Below are positions 1-14,400 of a DNA stretch of 64,000 bases, piece by piece; position 1 is the stretch's first letter; every line of letters starts with the position of its first letter. The stretch lies in assembly GCA_005281725.1 (NCBI GenBank), contig SSBO01000007.1:5242031-5306030 (forward strand). The letters run 5' to 3'. Position numbers and translations under genes: made by a program. This DNA comes from Wuchereria bancrofti (Eukaryota; Nematoda; Chromadorea; Rhabditida; Onchocercidae). Under the pieces are notes generated by a model. It did not search any database. It was not told the DNA's origin and saw nothing but the letters and a program-made list of their open reading frames with translations.

Positions 1-868
1 TTATAAGTGCTTTTTACTCCTGACTCAAGAAAGAATTGAAATTGTGTCAGGCAATAAAATATGATACGAACAAAATTAAGCAAAATTACTCGAATACTTT
101 TCAGTTCTGTAAAAGTGATCATAAATTTCCAACGAAAAAGTATTTTCCACATTCCCTAGCCTAAACTGAGTCCAAAAATTTCTGAAAAAAAAAAGTCCCT
201 GCCATGATAGGAAGACAAAAGTCCGTGAATGTTTTTTTTATGTTCTGCTTAAATGATATACAAATGGAATCCATTCAAAAAAAAGTGCTTTTACCTGAAT
301 TAGGTTTAAAAATTTTGAAATGATCGGAATGAAGAAAAGTATGATTGTGAAGATGTCTTACTAAAATTTCTGAAGATCTGGAAACTTTAAAGACAACATG
401 TGGGACAAAATAGTTTCATAAACAATAATTAGAAAATGAATTAGTCATAAAGTGGCATACAGATTTAATTTTAAATATGTATTTATTAACAGCGCTCTAA
501 TAAAGTAATTCAAATTCAGTGGCCAGGAAGTATTCACAAATCTCATGCATAAGAGCAAAATAAACATTCACAATCAGCCACAGATTGAAAGAAAAACAGC
601 AATTATATGCACCATTGGTATGAAATGATTCTCTCTTAAAAATTAAAACTTCAACTAATTCACTTTTCCCAACTCCTTGGCCATTTCTCAACGAATCGCA
701 TATTTCTGATGTGTCAGTTCAGATGACAATCACCTCAATGTCAAAATTCGCTAACTGATGTATGATATTTCCACCTTATTTTCTCTCATCATTTTGTTCA
801 CCAGAAACACTGTTAGTACAGTGATATTTTGAATTAATTTAATCTTTCATTTCATGCAAGAATTATAG
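1..868. other. Upstream sequence or 5' intron of pyruvate kinase
   Basis: No coding segment could be supported here. The pyruvate kinase model starts at 869 directly behind an acceptor (TTATAG), in mid-protein. This stretch therefore probably holds intron sequence and possibly a 5' exon I could not recognise. The expected N-terminal residues (roughly 45-60 in this family) were searched for by eye on the + strand and not found. They may lie to the left of the window. Confidence 0.5.
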
Positions 869-3800
869 GACCGGCGTGTGGAAGTGTGGATAAACTGAAA
901 GAAATGATTTCATCAGGAATGAATATTGCTCGTTTGAATTTTAGTCATGGATCTCATGAAGTCTATATTAATAATTATAAAATCTCTTATTACTTAAAAA
1001 TTTATGCTTGAAATTTAATCATACAATTATCTCAATATGATTAATTTAATTGCCACCATAAAAATTCCCATACTAAAATTAATTTTCTTTTGTAGTATCA
1101 TGCAACAACAATCAAAAACATACGTGAAGCAGTGCAAAGTTTTCATCAAAAGCCGCTAGTTGGGATTGCTCTAGACACTAAAGGACCTGAGATTCGTACC
1201 GGACTTATAGACGGAGTAGAGTTAAATTCTTGGCAAAATTATGAGAGAGCAGTTAAAATCGCTTAATATAGATAATTTCGTTTTGTATTAACAACATAAG
1301 TTTGTCTTCCAATAGTGCTAAAAAAGCACTAAGAAAACTAAATAAATGTTAAAGCTTTTCAAAATAATTAAAAGTATTAAAATCCTTAAATTTTAAATTT
1401 GAAAAGTTTAAACGGACAATATCGATTATAAAATAATGTTTTGATTAGCTTAAATAGAAAGAAACTAATTGCTAAGACAATTATACAAAAATGAATAAGA
1501 AGGACTTTAAAATCTGTGATATTTTCAAGTCCGCTACTGCGGAGATAGAACTAAAAAAAGGAGCAAAAATCAAGCTCACAACAGACAAAGCAATGGCTTC
1601 AAAATGCAATGCTAATGTATTATACGTCGATTACGAGAACATGCCAAAAATTCTGAATCCTGGAGCACACGTATTTATCGACGATGGGCTCATTTCAGTG
1701 GTGGTGAATAGCATCCGTACGGACGTTTATTCTGTTATTTAATAATGATTAGCTGGAAAAGCTTTCAAGTTGCGAAGTTCGATCGGTTAAGGCGCATAAT
1801 TTGACTGAAACTTTAAATTCAAATTACTGTCGACTATATTAGAATTGAGTCATCGCTGATCAAGCATTTAATTTGTTTATGTTTCATTGACCAAGTAATT
1901 CTATCATTTTAGAGGGCAAGGATATAATGTGTACAATTGAGAATGGGGGCAAATTAGGTAGCAAAAAAGGAGTCAACCTTCCTGGTACCAAATGCGATTT
2001 GCCTGCTGTTTCAGACAAAGACACTAAAGATCTGAAATTCGGTGTCGAACAGGTACTAGTTTCTCTAAAGTTATCAGCTGTAAGTTGGAGATAGCCTTAA
2101 TGTATTTTTGTTTCCATAGGGTGTTGATATGATATTTGCGTCATTTATTCGAAACGCTGAAGGTGTACGTACAATACGACGTATTCTTGGGGAGAACGGA
2201 AGATTTATTAAAATTATAGCGAAAATTGAAAATCAGGAAGGCATTGAAAAGTAAGAGCTAATTATTGCAAGTTAATGATAAGTAGGTGATAATCAAATTT
2301 CCAAAAGTGAAAATAAGTTGCTTCGGACTAACAAACTGTCGTTCCAAGTTTATTCTGAAATGCGGTAAGATGCAGGTTGTTGTTTTGTTGATAAATGAAA
2401 AAGAAAGTGTTGTTATGGCTTTCAGCGCAGATGAGATAATCAGAGAGGCAGATGGACTGATGATAGCACGCGGTGATTTGGGTATCGAAATTCCCACTGA
2501 GAAAGTATTCGCAGCGCAGAAAATGCTAATCGCACGATGTAATTTAGTGGGAAAGCCCGTAGTGTGTGCTACTCAAATGCTTGAATCAATGACCAAGAAG
2601 CCAAGACCTACCCGAGCTGAGGGTCAGTTAACACATTAAGGATAGCATAATCCAATGGCTATATTTCGCGAGATTCTTGTTGCTTAAGGATCCGCTAAAA
2701 ATAGTAGCAATTTATTGCATTATTAATTACATATTCAGGAAGCGTTTCATTTATTTTATATTTTGCATGTTAATCAGTGATTTAAGCAATGATATAGCAA
2801 ACGTAATACTTCAGGCAGTGATGTAGCAAATGCAGTACTCGATGGCAGCGATTGTGTTATGTTGAGTGGTGAAACGGCGAAGGGAGACTATCCTGTATTA
2901 ACGCTATTAACTATGAGTAAGGTAAGCGGAAAGAGGACCAAAAGAAAAGCGTTGACAAATGCGCTTGGTGATAACATGAAAGTACTAAGCATTTATTGAA
3001 ATTGAAGAGTTAATGGCGCTTCAGTTATGCCTGGAAGCCGAATCGACCGTGAACTACCAAGAAGTATTCCGTGAAGCTCTTCTCTGCATGAAGAAACCTC
3101 CAGATGTCACACACACGATTGCGATTGCAGCCGCTTCTGCAGCAATTTCATGCAATGCAAGCGCTATCATAGTGCTAACTGCCACAGGGCAGTAAGTATT
3201 TTCAGAAGTTCAAATTCCCTGTAACTTTGAAAAAAACATAGATAAAGGAAGTACAACTTAAATACGTGCAACTTCGACGTAAAAACGTGGTCTTTTTTTA
3301 AGGAATAAACAACTTTGTTATACTTCGCTTACTTACAAATCAGTTATTAAAATGAGCTTAAATTTTTAAATGGTAAATTTAGCTCCGCTAGTTTGGTGAG
3401 CCGTTATCGTCCCATGGCGCCAATTATTGCAATAACGCGAGAAGAGCAAGCTGCCCGACAAATGCATCTGTTTCGTGGTGTCCATCCAACACTTTATACC
3501 GGTTTGCTAACATGCATTATGGATGGGCTTAATTAGTCAAGTAATTAGTTTCATTAGGTAAACAAAAAGTTTTCCTATATTATCATGCCTAATTACAAAT
3601 AATTTTTGATGTTACTAATTAAGTAATTTTATAAAATTGGATCTTTAGTAGAAGAATGTATTTGTTTGCAGAGCCAAAAAATGAGGACTGGAAGGCTGAT
3701 ATTGATTTGCGAGTGGCTCATGGTATGAAAGAAGGGAAAGCCTGTGGTTTTATTAAATCAAATGATTTGATCATCATTATCACAGGATGGTCCAAAGGTA

Positions 3801-4027
3801 TTTGTGACAGCTATTACTACTTCAAAACATGAGAAAAAATCTTAAACCATAACCGTCGCAATAGTCTGTAATACTTGAAAGTGGAAAGGCAGAAGCAAAT
3901 GTTTTTCATTTTTTCTCAAATAGAAAAATTTCATCTTTAGAGGAACAATTGATAATTTTTATACTTTTAATGAAAAATTATAGGATCCGGACATACGAAT
4001 ACAATGCGTATTATTAGAGTGCCTTGA
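869..4027 (+). CDS. pyk: Pyruvate kinase, 5' end missing
   Basis: Glycolytic enzyme of the cytosol that transfers phosphate from phosphoenolpyruvate to ADP. Eleven exons read in one frame: 869-960, 1096-1215, 1530-1716, 1913-2052, 2120-2250, 2426-2622, 2815-2921, 3010-3191, 3383-3501, 3672-3797 and 3984-4027 (about 480 residues). Family signatures appear in order: [19 protein letters not shown], the catalytic lysine in [36 protein letters not shown], and a C-terminal [15 protein letters not shown] ending in RVP. The family is normally near 500-530 residues, so only the N-terminal tail is missing. The eighth exon could instead start at 3025, where the acceptor is better and the frame the same. 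Reading through the donor at 3502 reaches a stop at 3534-3536. An AATAAA at about 4083 is a candidate polyadenylation signal. Nematodes often carry two pyruvate kinase genes; which one this is cannot be told. Confidence 0.95.
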
Positions 4028-7000
4028 ATTGACCCAAGCTGACTAATGTTTTCGGCATTTGTCATTAAAAACAAATGATAGCAATAAACTTTCTCATTAA
4101 ATAGGAATGCATTGAAGCTTTTTGCTTTTAAATTGAATTTGTTAAATTTATGGAGCTGAAAATAACTGGAGAAAGATTCATAATCTAAAGATATCACTTC
4201 AAGTAGTAAAACAATTATAAAAATGTGAAGTGATATGACTATAACAATTGATAACTTTGTTATGCGTGATTTCAATCAATTATCCATCAATTTATCAAAG
4301 ACTGATAATGAATGAATTGCTTCTTGTGCTTCAATTAACAGGTGGAAATGAAAAATAGTGCAGTGATAGTAAAGAATATTTGTTGTTCTCAGACTTTTGA
4401 TAAACAAAGTAAATTTCATATTCTGTGATAGAAAAATGATGACTCTCAGATTTCCCATTTCCATCTCTCAAGAAATTCAGTTATAGGCAAAAAGCTTAAA
4501 GATATGTAATAGATAAAATCTTACAAATCACTTTCTAAGTTGTTAATGCTTGATAGCAATTAGATCTTAGTCATATTTCATTTAATCGAATTAGCCATTT
4601 CATAAGCATTTCACTTCCTCAACTATTCTTTCAATGATGAGGCGATAATGGGAAGTTTAAATGTAGGAGACTGGTGTTTATCGTTGTTTATCTCATATCA
4701 TATCATATTGTAATGCCAGGAGATAATCTTACATTTTAGAGATCATACATCATTGTCGAATAGAAATAAACAATTCTTCCATGCTTGTAGTAATTTCGCA
4801 TTCAAAATTTCCTCAATTTCTTGCATGAGTTTTATTATCACCCATTTTTAAACTATTGATATAAATAAAAAGCGTACCTAAAACACTGAAATTTCTATGC
4901 TTTTTTGTCCTGAAATATTTCCTATTAACATTTATGCCTCTAAGCAAGTTCTCTTATTTGTACATGTAATTTTGTGATCTTTTTTTATTTCTATTTAAAT
5001 TTAGTCGAATTAATGAAAGATGTTTTCTAAGTTCTTCAAAGCAGATTCAATCTTCAGACCTTTACTTAATTTTTTTTACTTCCACTTTACTGTTTTCTAA
5101 TCTATGTTCACAATCTGTAATTGCTTATATGCATAACATTAAGCGGAAAATTTCGCTGCTTGACCAGAAGACTTTTGCCATATGTGCTGAGAGTGCATCA
5201 GTTGATTGGATTGAAAGTACACATTACGTTTTCGCTAATTTCTGCAATACTTGCGTGAAGCTATTACTGCTCAATAATTTAATCCCTTCCATAATTTTGG
5301 TTTCACTGTTGTGTTTTGGTGCAGAAATTTTAATTTCAAATGTTCCACCATCTGTTATGTAAAAAAAAAAAAAAAAAAAAAATTAAAGCAAAAAGGATTT
5401 GATAGATTATAACTGAAATATTTTTTCACTCGTTCTCTACTGATAACGTAATTGGAACAGAAAAAATGGATTGAAATTTGATATATTAAGAAAGAACAAA
5501 TGTTGTCACTATCAGTGGTTTGTTAATTCACTAAAACTGAAGACTTTTCCATGATTTTCATCTTTAGCGATATACTTAGCAATGATTTCAATGGCTTCGA
5601 TGATATCTAATATTTGTTGTGACATTTGATTACTGGAATATCTATGAGATTTTTGGTATTGTTGAAATATTACGCAATATAGCAAAATGAAGTTATCGTT
5701 TTTTATGCTTGTTTATTCTACCTAATCAGTAGAGTTTCGCACTTCTTTGTACTGAGCAGGTAAACTTATAGATTTAATTCTGCCAGCTTCATGTTAGTAT
5801 ATCGTTTTCTAAAAATGAATTGAATAACGTTATAAAAGTGCTAAGTTACTTCCCGAACTGAAAGTTTCCAGAAATGTTTTTTTTTTCCTTCTTCCGAATG
5901 TCTCTTGACATAAACTTATAAGCTTTGTCTCTCCAGGGAACTAATTCCTATGTTGTTAGCACTTTGTTGTCGCCTAACTATGTATTTCCAGCATTGCTTT
6001 TTTTTCTAAATCAGCACTAAGACAAGACTGAATGATATTTGAGTCGTCTTTGGGTAATATTTTGTTCCAATTATATTGCTTATTACAACTACAGAACGAA
6101 TCATTCAGTAATCTTTGCTCTCTTCCGTTAGCAGAGACAGTAAATATTATTGCAAAATTTAGAAAAAAAACTTTCGAAAAATTTTTGCTTAACAACGTGT
6201 TAAAAAATTTGCATTTTCTGTTAATTGCTTTTTGTTAAACAAACGATATAAAATTAGTGCCTTAAAAATTAATACAAAATGAACTGTTTGATGAACAATG
6301 GTTATGAAATTTAATATTATGCAATTGTAGTAAGTTTTTATCACAATGACACTCATATTTGCTTAAATTTAAAGAGTTTTTACGAAATCTTCGGAGAAAT
6401 ATGAGGAAGAAATAAGGCGGATTTTAGAAAAAGATAACTGGTATTGCAATGCACACTGATATATCGATATTCGCTTTGTTTTATTTGCAGAAGAAAAAGT
6501 TTCTCCCTAATCCGTCCAGATCAAATCACTAATCTTTTCTTACAACAACCTGAAAGTTTGAAATATCACTAAACACTTCCATTTCCACTTCTCACAAGCA
6601 TTTATAGCTATTTCAAATAAATTTTTATTAGGTTTGTTTCCGTACAAAATATTGAGAAACAAATTTCAATTCTTTAGTCTAAAATGGCTTGAAATAGAAT
6701 GCATGCTTTAAAAGTTTTAAAATGAAAGGCTTTTAAATTTGAAGCAATTCTGAAAGAGAAAGAAGATGGAAGACCGAGGTTTATGTTAAAATCATACGTA
6801 TTTCGAATGCTCTGTGAATTGTTTGTTATATTGTGAAAAAGGCAAACAATCTACGCTAATCATAATGAAATCCTTTTTTTTTTTTGATTAGCTTGATGTA
6901 ATAGATATTTCCTGTTGACCTTATTTTAAAATACTTATTCCTTACATTTTACTTCATTGTTTAACGTTCTTGGCTAAGCGTTGTGATCACTTAGAATAGA

Positions 7001-10000
7001 GTAGAAGAATGAATGGGAAAAATAATTTATGTTTAGATTGGTTGCACAATCAGAAGTTTAGGCACTCAACATACTATAAATAAAGATATGGGATGGAAGT
7101 TGTGTTAAAATGTTAAAAGTTTCACCTATACTTATTAGTAGAAAGAAAAGGACATTTTTTTCAAGAACATTGTTATTCATTTGAGTACTTTCAAAAAATC
7201 GGAAAAAAGTGCAGACAACTCCGGAAAACGAAAATTGAAAATGTGTCCTTTGTCATGTGCTGATCTATCTACTTCAGAATTTCAGACTTTCCAGCTTTTC
7301 TTTTTGATAAGACGGAAGTTTTTATAAATGAGCGAATCAATAAATCATTTAATGGTAGCTTTGTGTTTATTAGATATCTATCATTCGGTGCTTGTTGTGG
7401 CCTTTCAGCAATGTTCCGATAAATCAAGCAGTAAGGAACAGTTGTTGGTGACGTTAAATGTTTAAGGTATTTCTGAAATATCTTAGTCTCTGTATATTTG
7501 AGAGAAGGAGAAGGAGGGAGAGAGAGATAGGACGGATAGACGAGATAGGATCGAATTCAACTTCCTTCTCTACTACTCGTTACTTTTCAATCATTTTTAT
7601 ATCCTTTTCATATCTTAGAAATTTTGAGCAGAATAGCGCAAGAGTGATAAAAGTTATTGCCTCTTTATGTAATTAGCTAGAGGGTATTATTTTGTTTTAA
7701 AAAATTACAAATTTTTGAAATTCCCATAAATGTTCTGCAGGTTCTACCTCCTTTTGAACTGATTAAGTTATAAGCAGGTAAGCCAAAAGTTACCGTCTGA
7801 AATAAGTGTCCTTTTAGCAACTTGCAGTACAAATCATTTTTCAAAACAGAAAATGATGCTAAAATTTGATTTCACCTTAACAAAAGACAAATATGCTATA
7901 CAGAGTAAAGCATTCAGGCGCTTTTAATTTACTCTTTCTTCCCTTTCGTTTCTTTTTTCTCGTCTTTTTGTTGAGAATGAAAAATAAAATTGCTAAGTGT
8001 TGTTTATTGAAAATAAATGCTTAGTGGAAGAGGAATACAACCCTTTTTACAACAGATTCTCTCTGTGCTTTTTGCAGTAGTTCAGACCTTCCATCTCCTC
8101 AGGCACAAATCTATTTTGGCACATGTCATTCTATCCTTCCACTAATTATTCTCTCACAAATTCCACTACCTCCCTTATATTCTATCAATATTGCTTGGGT
8201 CGCTTTTATTTTCAGAGTTTATTCACTTCTGCAATAGCTAAACAAAAAAAAAAATGAATAAATAAATAAAAGTGGTTTATGAGTCAGTAGTGAACAAATT
8301 TGATATTAGATTCTAATTGTTGGTTTAGTTATCATTTACTTTCTGGTTAACTTGATTTCGAGCTACTAGGACTAATAGAACTTTATCATACACACAAGTC
8401 TCTGACTGAAATAAAATAAGATCCTAAATTTGATTGATGATAGGATTAAATGATCAGAATAGCACGTTTACTAAAGCTGAACATTATCGTTTATAGTTGA
8501 GATGGAATAAATCGAAAAAATATTTCATTTTTCTCCATCCTTTCTTGATATTCTTTTTTTATCTCGCAATCATTCACTGCTAGGCTAAATAAGATATTTC
8601 CATTCGAATTTATTTCAATTTCTCCTTGCAAACCTTCTCCTACTTACGATAATAGAAATTTTGGCTCAAATGATTTCGCACAGATATAAATTACTGTCAG
8701 AATACTTTTTGCTCGAGGTTATTCGGCCTCTTTATAATTAATAAAGCCTAGGATAAAAAGAAGTAGAAGTTCGTTTCAGTGAAACTTTTTTCTTTCTTTT
8801 GAGTTTAGAGTATAATATTTTATGGCATATTTTATATCATAAAATATTCTATAGATGAATTGCATTAATTAATTGCTATTGAACTTTCTCAGCTAATTCT
8901 AATCTACTTTTCATTTCTGAATTATCTTGAAATATTATCTAACTCAACGTCAAAGAATAGTTCGATGTCTTTTATCAGCTTGCCAGAATATATCCAGAAT
9001 TATAAGTGAAATCCTTTGTTCTTATTTGAACTCTTCTTGCATTTCTTATAAATGGATTCAAATTCAAATTTGAATGTCTAAGAATTCAATGATATCATTA
9101 CTGAAATAAGCTGAAGTCTCTCTTCTTGATTCAATGCATTTCGTAATTCTTATGTCATACTTTACAGGAAAACAATTTGCAAAGCTTTTTTTTTATTAAA
9201 TATTTCAAATAAAAAAAGCGTTTACTCATTTAAGAACGCTTACTAATTTAAACACAGTAATAATCTCTCAAAATTTAATAAACATAGAGAATGATGTAAT
9301 AAAGAAACATGGTGAAATGTGCTACGTTGAAAAATAGTATTACTCTAAATACGCTCAATACAATATGCTAATGTTCCAAAAGACAGAATTGTTTCACATT
9401 TACTAATTTAATAAAGAGCGAAATTTATCCCTGAATTTGAGTTTGAATCAGTAAGCAAAACATCAGGTTATGACCAACTGCGCATAACTCAGATAACTGA
9501 AATTTCTTACTTCTCAACAAAAAAAGTATATATTTGAAATAGAAGTGTGTTTAAATTATAAATAAAAACAAATCTTAGAAAAGAATTGATAATTAAAGTT
9601 CAGAATCAGTTATTTAAATTGAAATAGAATAAGTTGTTGAGCTTTTAGACGTTGCATTTACACATAGTTTTTTCCCTTGCATTATTTCAATGACAAAATA
9701 TAATCAAATACAAATAGGTTATTGACTTTCCGGATTAGAAAGGACAATTTCTGATTTGTGGTACTAGTGGCTTTGAGTGAAACGTTCCCCAATTGATGCA
9801 AATAATTGACTATCGATTATGACAAACGTTGCGGGCGGTCACTGGATGAAAAAACTAGCAACGAACAAGCGTTTTTGGTTTTTACAGAAAATCTTTATTT
9901 ACACTTAATCAATGGTTCTTCCCAAAATTTTTGCTTATTATTTGATTGCTTCTTCGAAACAATTAAGATTAATTTAGCATTGTTGGAAGAGAGAAGATGC

Positions 10001-11438
10001 AACTGCCTTTTACAATGTCATTTGCTATTTTACATTCCGATACGTAAACTTTTTTTCATAGCTTAATCTTATGATATGGAAGGTTCCAATAACAAATACA
10101 CTTGATATTAAATTAGAAATATTTTAATAAGGTGAAAGGGAAAATAAAAAAGTAATGGCAGTTCAATTCACAATTCAAACTCAGCTCTACATAAATCGTA
10201 TAATATCTGACTTCCATTAAAATGTATTTCAATTCCTGTTGCAGGATTATGATATCTCGCTGATAAGAATGCTGGAAGATACTTGCTGCTATAGCAATGC
10301 ATATCTGACAGTAAAGCCGTATAATCGAGTCCAGTCAAAAAGTATCAAAAATTAGTATGCCGTTACGGTACTCCCAATTCTATTATGCAACTAAGCAACT
10401 CATCAACTGTTTGTTTTCTCACTTACTACATCGTACTACTATTCATCACTCAACAAAGTTTGTCACTTATATTATTTCCGGATATGATCCAAGTAAGAGA
10501 CAAGAGAATTTCAGGAGATTCCATAAATTTTTAAAGACGATTTATGTAATAGTTAAACATTTAATGATAAATAAAAGTAATGATATATTACGTAAAAGTT
10601 ATTCCTCATCATCTATTTTTTAAAAAATTCACTTACAGTTTCTTACTTGTAACATTACTTTTAGCGTAACATTCAGAGTTTAAAATATTTTGATTACTGG
10701 CTATTCTGGGAAGCTTTCAAATTTTCGGCATTGATTCTTTAATGAATCTCCTTACTGATTTTACTTATGCAACTCTCTACAAATGCACCGCTAACATAAT
10801 AATTAGTAATTAGAGATAATTTGTAGTGCAAAGTGACAGTTTTAATAAATTTAATATTTATTTCAAAATAGAAAATTCCAACTTATCATTGTAAGAAACC
10901 AGTAGGTAGTGTTGAAATCAAATCAATACTGATTTGTACTGAATGCAAAAGAATGCAGTCACGTATGAAGTAAAGCATTAAAGAAAATTATGCCCATTAC
11001 GTAAGTATTAAGACTGCTTACAGCTTTCTTTAATCGTGTCCATTATTTGAGTCTTCTTGCTCTTCTCTCTTGATCAGTACAATTTCCCGGACCACAAAAT
11101 GTTATTTGTGATAAGAGGGCAAAGACTAGTATGTTTATCAACGAGTTCTGTGGTCCTAAATAGCCCGAGCAAAGGAATCATATGTATTCGGCTAAGTAAA
11201 GCAGTCCAAAAATGTTACCTATCGAAGCTTGCTGCTTTGAAAAAATACCTGCGTATCGCTGATTTAGATACGATTTAATAATGGCGTCTTGTCAGATGGC
11301 AATTGCTAATTTCTTAATTCAATAAAGTCTCAAAGAATGCTTCTAAATGAGTTAGTCTCTCCTCTAAGGAAATCATAGTTATAGTGGTGTAAGCAAACAA
11401 CAATCTAATTATCCAATTGCTAATTTGAGGATTGGTAG
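4028..11438. other. Long gene-poor stretch
   Basis: About 7.4 kb between pyruvate kinase and the receptor gene with no family-like coding exons on either strand. It contains a run of 22 A at 5361-5382, a GA-rich tract near 7497-7530, and short AAAT-type repeats near 8250-8270. Open frames of 60-90 codons occur (5129-5362, 9806-10066, 10357-10623, 11057-11278), but none has a recognisable motif or a supporting splice pattern. The unresolved signal-peptide exon and promoter of the receptor gene probably lie near the right end. Confidence 0.6.
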
Positions 11439-14400
11439 TGATATGTTCGGATGAGGAAGAACGTTTGATGGTGGATGTGTTCCGAGGGTATAATTCACTC
11501 ATTCAACCAGTTCGAAATTTGAACGAAACTCCGATCATTGTTAAAATTGCTTTACAACTTGCTCTACTGATTAACGTTGTTCGTTTCTGTAATTTGAAAA
11601 TTTCTTAACCGACGTTTCGTATTTTATTGCGAATTTTTTAAAACGAAATTAGAACTATTTATGGATAGCATAAATAATGTGAAGTGATGGAAGGTTACTC
11701 AAAAAAAAGTGACATTATTTGCATTCCTGTTTACCTGTTATACTATCATGTAAGATAGATCCAATTATATTTCATGAATAATGAATGTTTCATCTTTTCA
11801 AATTCTATAATATTCCTTATTCAGGATGAAAAAGATCAGATTATGCACACAAATGTTTGGCTTACTTTGGTTAGTTGTTAAATGCATCATTTTCAGTTAT
11901 ATTTCAAGTTAGTTAAGCATTCGATTGTAAATTTTTTGATTCAAGTTGACAATATTTTCCTTAGCTTTTAAAAAAAAATTATATTTAATCGAATAAGCAA
12001 CCATGCTAAAACCCAAAAACGATAGATTTAATATCATTCACTTAAGAGTGAATGTACAGTAGCAGGAAAATGATACGTAATAATAAAGTTTCATACAATC
12101 AGAAATTTTAGAAGTGGCACGATTTTCAAATGCGTTGGAATCCGGTAGACTATGGTGAAATTCAAAATATTCGAGTTGCACCGGACAAAGTTTGGCTGCC
12201 AGATATCGTTTTATTCAATAAGTAAGCTATACAGTGAATAAGTAAGCTACACCATATAGGTGTAGTTATTTAATAAATCTTAAAAACGTTTTTTTTTTTT
12301 TTTGTGAGATACGCCCTGAAAGAACCCTAAATAAAACCGCTAATTCCTTTCTGCTCCAAGCTTTTATACAAAAAAGTACAGCTATAATTAGATGTTATAT
12401 GGATTGGTTAGAATGTAAAGTCTAAATTTTACTGATAAGAATGAATTACATTTACTCTATTATTTCGAGGCTTAATTAATACATTTAAAAATATGGGAAT
12501 GATATTGCAGCGCTGATGGAAATTATGAAGTATCATTTATGTGTAATGTTGTGATCAATTATAAAGGTGAAATGCTATGGGTACCACCAGCAATCTACAA
12601 AAGTTCTTGTATCATTGACGTTGAATTCTTCCCGTTCGATGAACAAACATGTCATTTGATTTTTGGCTCATGGACAGTAGGCTTTTATAGCATGCACTTT
12701 TAATATTTCATTTTGATTTTTAGCTTAGTTAGAGTTCAAATTTTGTCAAATTGAATTCTATTGAAGCTTTAAGAATTTTTTTTAAACTTTGACTGGTAGT
12801 TGATAAACATTTGATAACATATTAACCACTGAAGGCTTTACTTTTTATATGGCTTATCGTTTAAGTAGAATATTAGCAATTGCTTTTATTTTTTAAGCGT
12901 AAAAAAGCTAATGCTTAGGCTTGGACCTTACTGCTTTTTATAAAATGATAGTCAACAAAAAAATAAGATAAAACATTTTAAAAAAGTATTTGATAAAAAT
13001 AAAAAGATTAGGATTGGCCTAATCTTTCTGGCTGGAGACTTTCGATTTGTATGTAAACAATCTGCAGTACAATGAAAATGAGATAAAGCTTGAATTCGAG
13101 CAAGCGGAATGGGTCGACTTATCTGAATATGCACCGAGTTCAATTTGGGATGTCATGGATGCGCCTGCCGTTTTAGTCAATAAACGTTCACGCATCGAAT
13201 TTCAAGTTAGAATAAGGTAATAACCTGATTTCCCTTTGTTTACTGTTTATTAAATATGCTCTTCATGTTATTTGTCCCATTATTAACATTTTTATCATAT
13301 TATTGTGTAGTTTTACTAAACTTCTAAAAAATAGTTTTATATAAATTAATTCCAGCTGATGAGATTTGTTTGATTTGATTTTTGATCAAAATAATACAGA
13401 AACAGGCAATTATTAGATGAAGTCAAATAATAACTTTGAAGCTATCTCAATATTTTTTAGATTGAAAAAATTAAAAAAGTTTTGGCAAAGTTTTATGCTA
13501 TTACAAATTTGTAGAGTTTCTGGTGTACTTTTTTTTCCAGGAGGAAGACTCTATTTTATACTGTTGTGCTGATCATTCCAACTGTATTAATGGCATTTTT
13601 AAGTATGGCTGTGTTCTTCCTTCCAACTGACTCAGGTTTTCTCATTTATTTGTTTCTGCTTAAAATCCGATTCTAATTAAAAAACATAACAGGTAGTAAT
13701 TTGTTTGGCACATATTTCTTTATAAAGCTATTATATTGGTGTACCAAAAAGTACAATTTCAGGCGAGAAAATGACACTTACCATATCAGTATTACTTTCG
13801 ATAGTTGTTTTTCTATTGCTTGTCTCCAAAATTCTACCGCCCACCTCATCCACAATCCCACTAATGGCCAAGTATTTACTGCTCACTTTCGTGCTCAACG
13901 TTATTACTATACTTATCACTGTTATTATAATTAACGTTTATTTTCGTGGCCCAACCACTCATCGGATGCCTAAATGGGTACGAACTGTTTTTTTGCAGGT
14001 AAACACTTTGTACTATTCATTATATTAATTTTTTGAATTCATTCTAATCCCTATGATCATTTTCACAATTTTTTAGTTTATAATTTATTGCCGAAGATAT
14101 TATAGAGCTTGTCTGAATTTCCATTAAAGATATAAAAATTATTGTCTGAATAATTTTAAATCAAAAAAAAAGACGATTTGTACAATTATTTGTTTGGTTA
14201 CTATGTAGTTGAAAAGTTGTTTTCTTTCTTTGTCGACAGAATAATAGATTTTATTAAAATTAAGCTTTTATAGCGTTTATTTTATATAAATTAAAATTTT
14301 AAGTGCTCTAAACTGGATTAAATTAGGCTTTAAAGTGCTGCAAATTACTAGAAAGGAAAGGAATTGATTTGTCGGTATTGAGCGCAGAATCAGCTAATTA

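Noticed and set aside
2286..2639. 117-codon plus-strand frame starting in an intron of pyruvate kinase
   Set aside because: Only the part from 2426 on is real (exon 6); the upstream residues are translated intron.
5129..5362. 77-codon plus-strand frame ending before a poly-A run
   Set aside because: No recognisable motif, no supporting neighbours; looks like chance. The A22 run behind it suggested a retrocopy, but no parent gene is recognised.
10357..10623. 88-codon plus-strand frame
   Set aside because: AT-driven composition, no domain, no splice context.
11057..11278. 73-codon plus-strand frame considered as the receptor signal-peptide exon
   Set aside because: Composition is not signal-peptide-like and it does not splice in phase to 11439.
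13731..13919. Minus-strand frame across the receptor membrane segments
   Set aside because: Antisense shadow of the M2-M3 exon.
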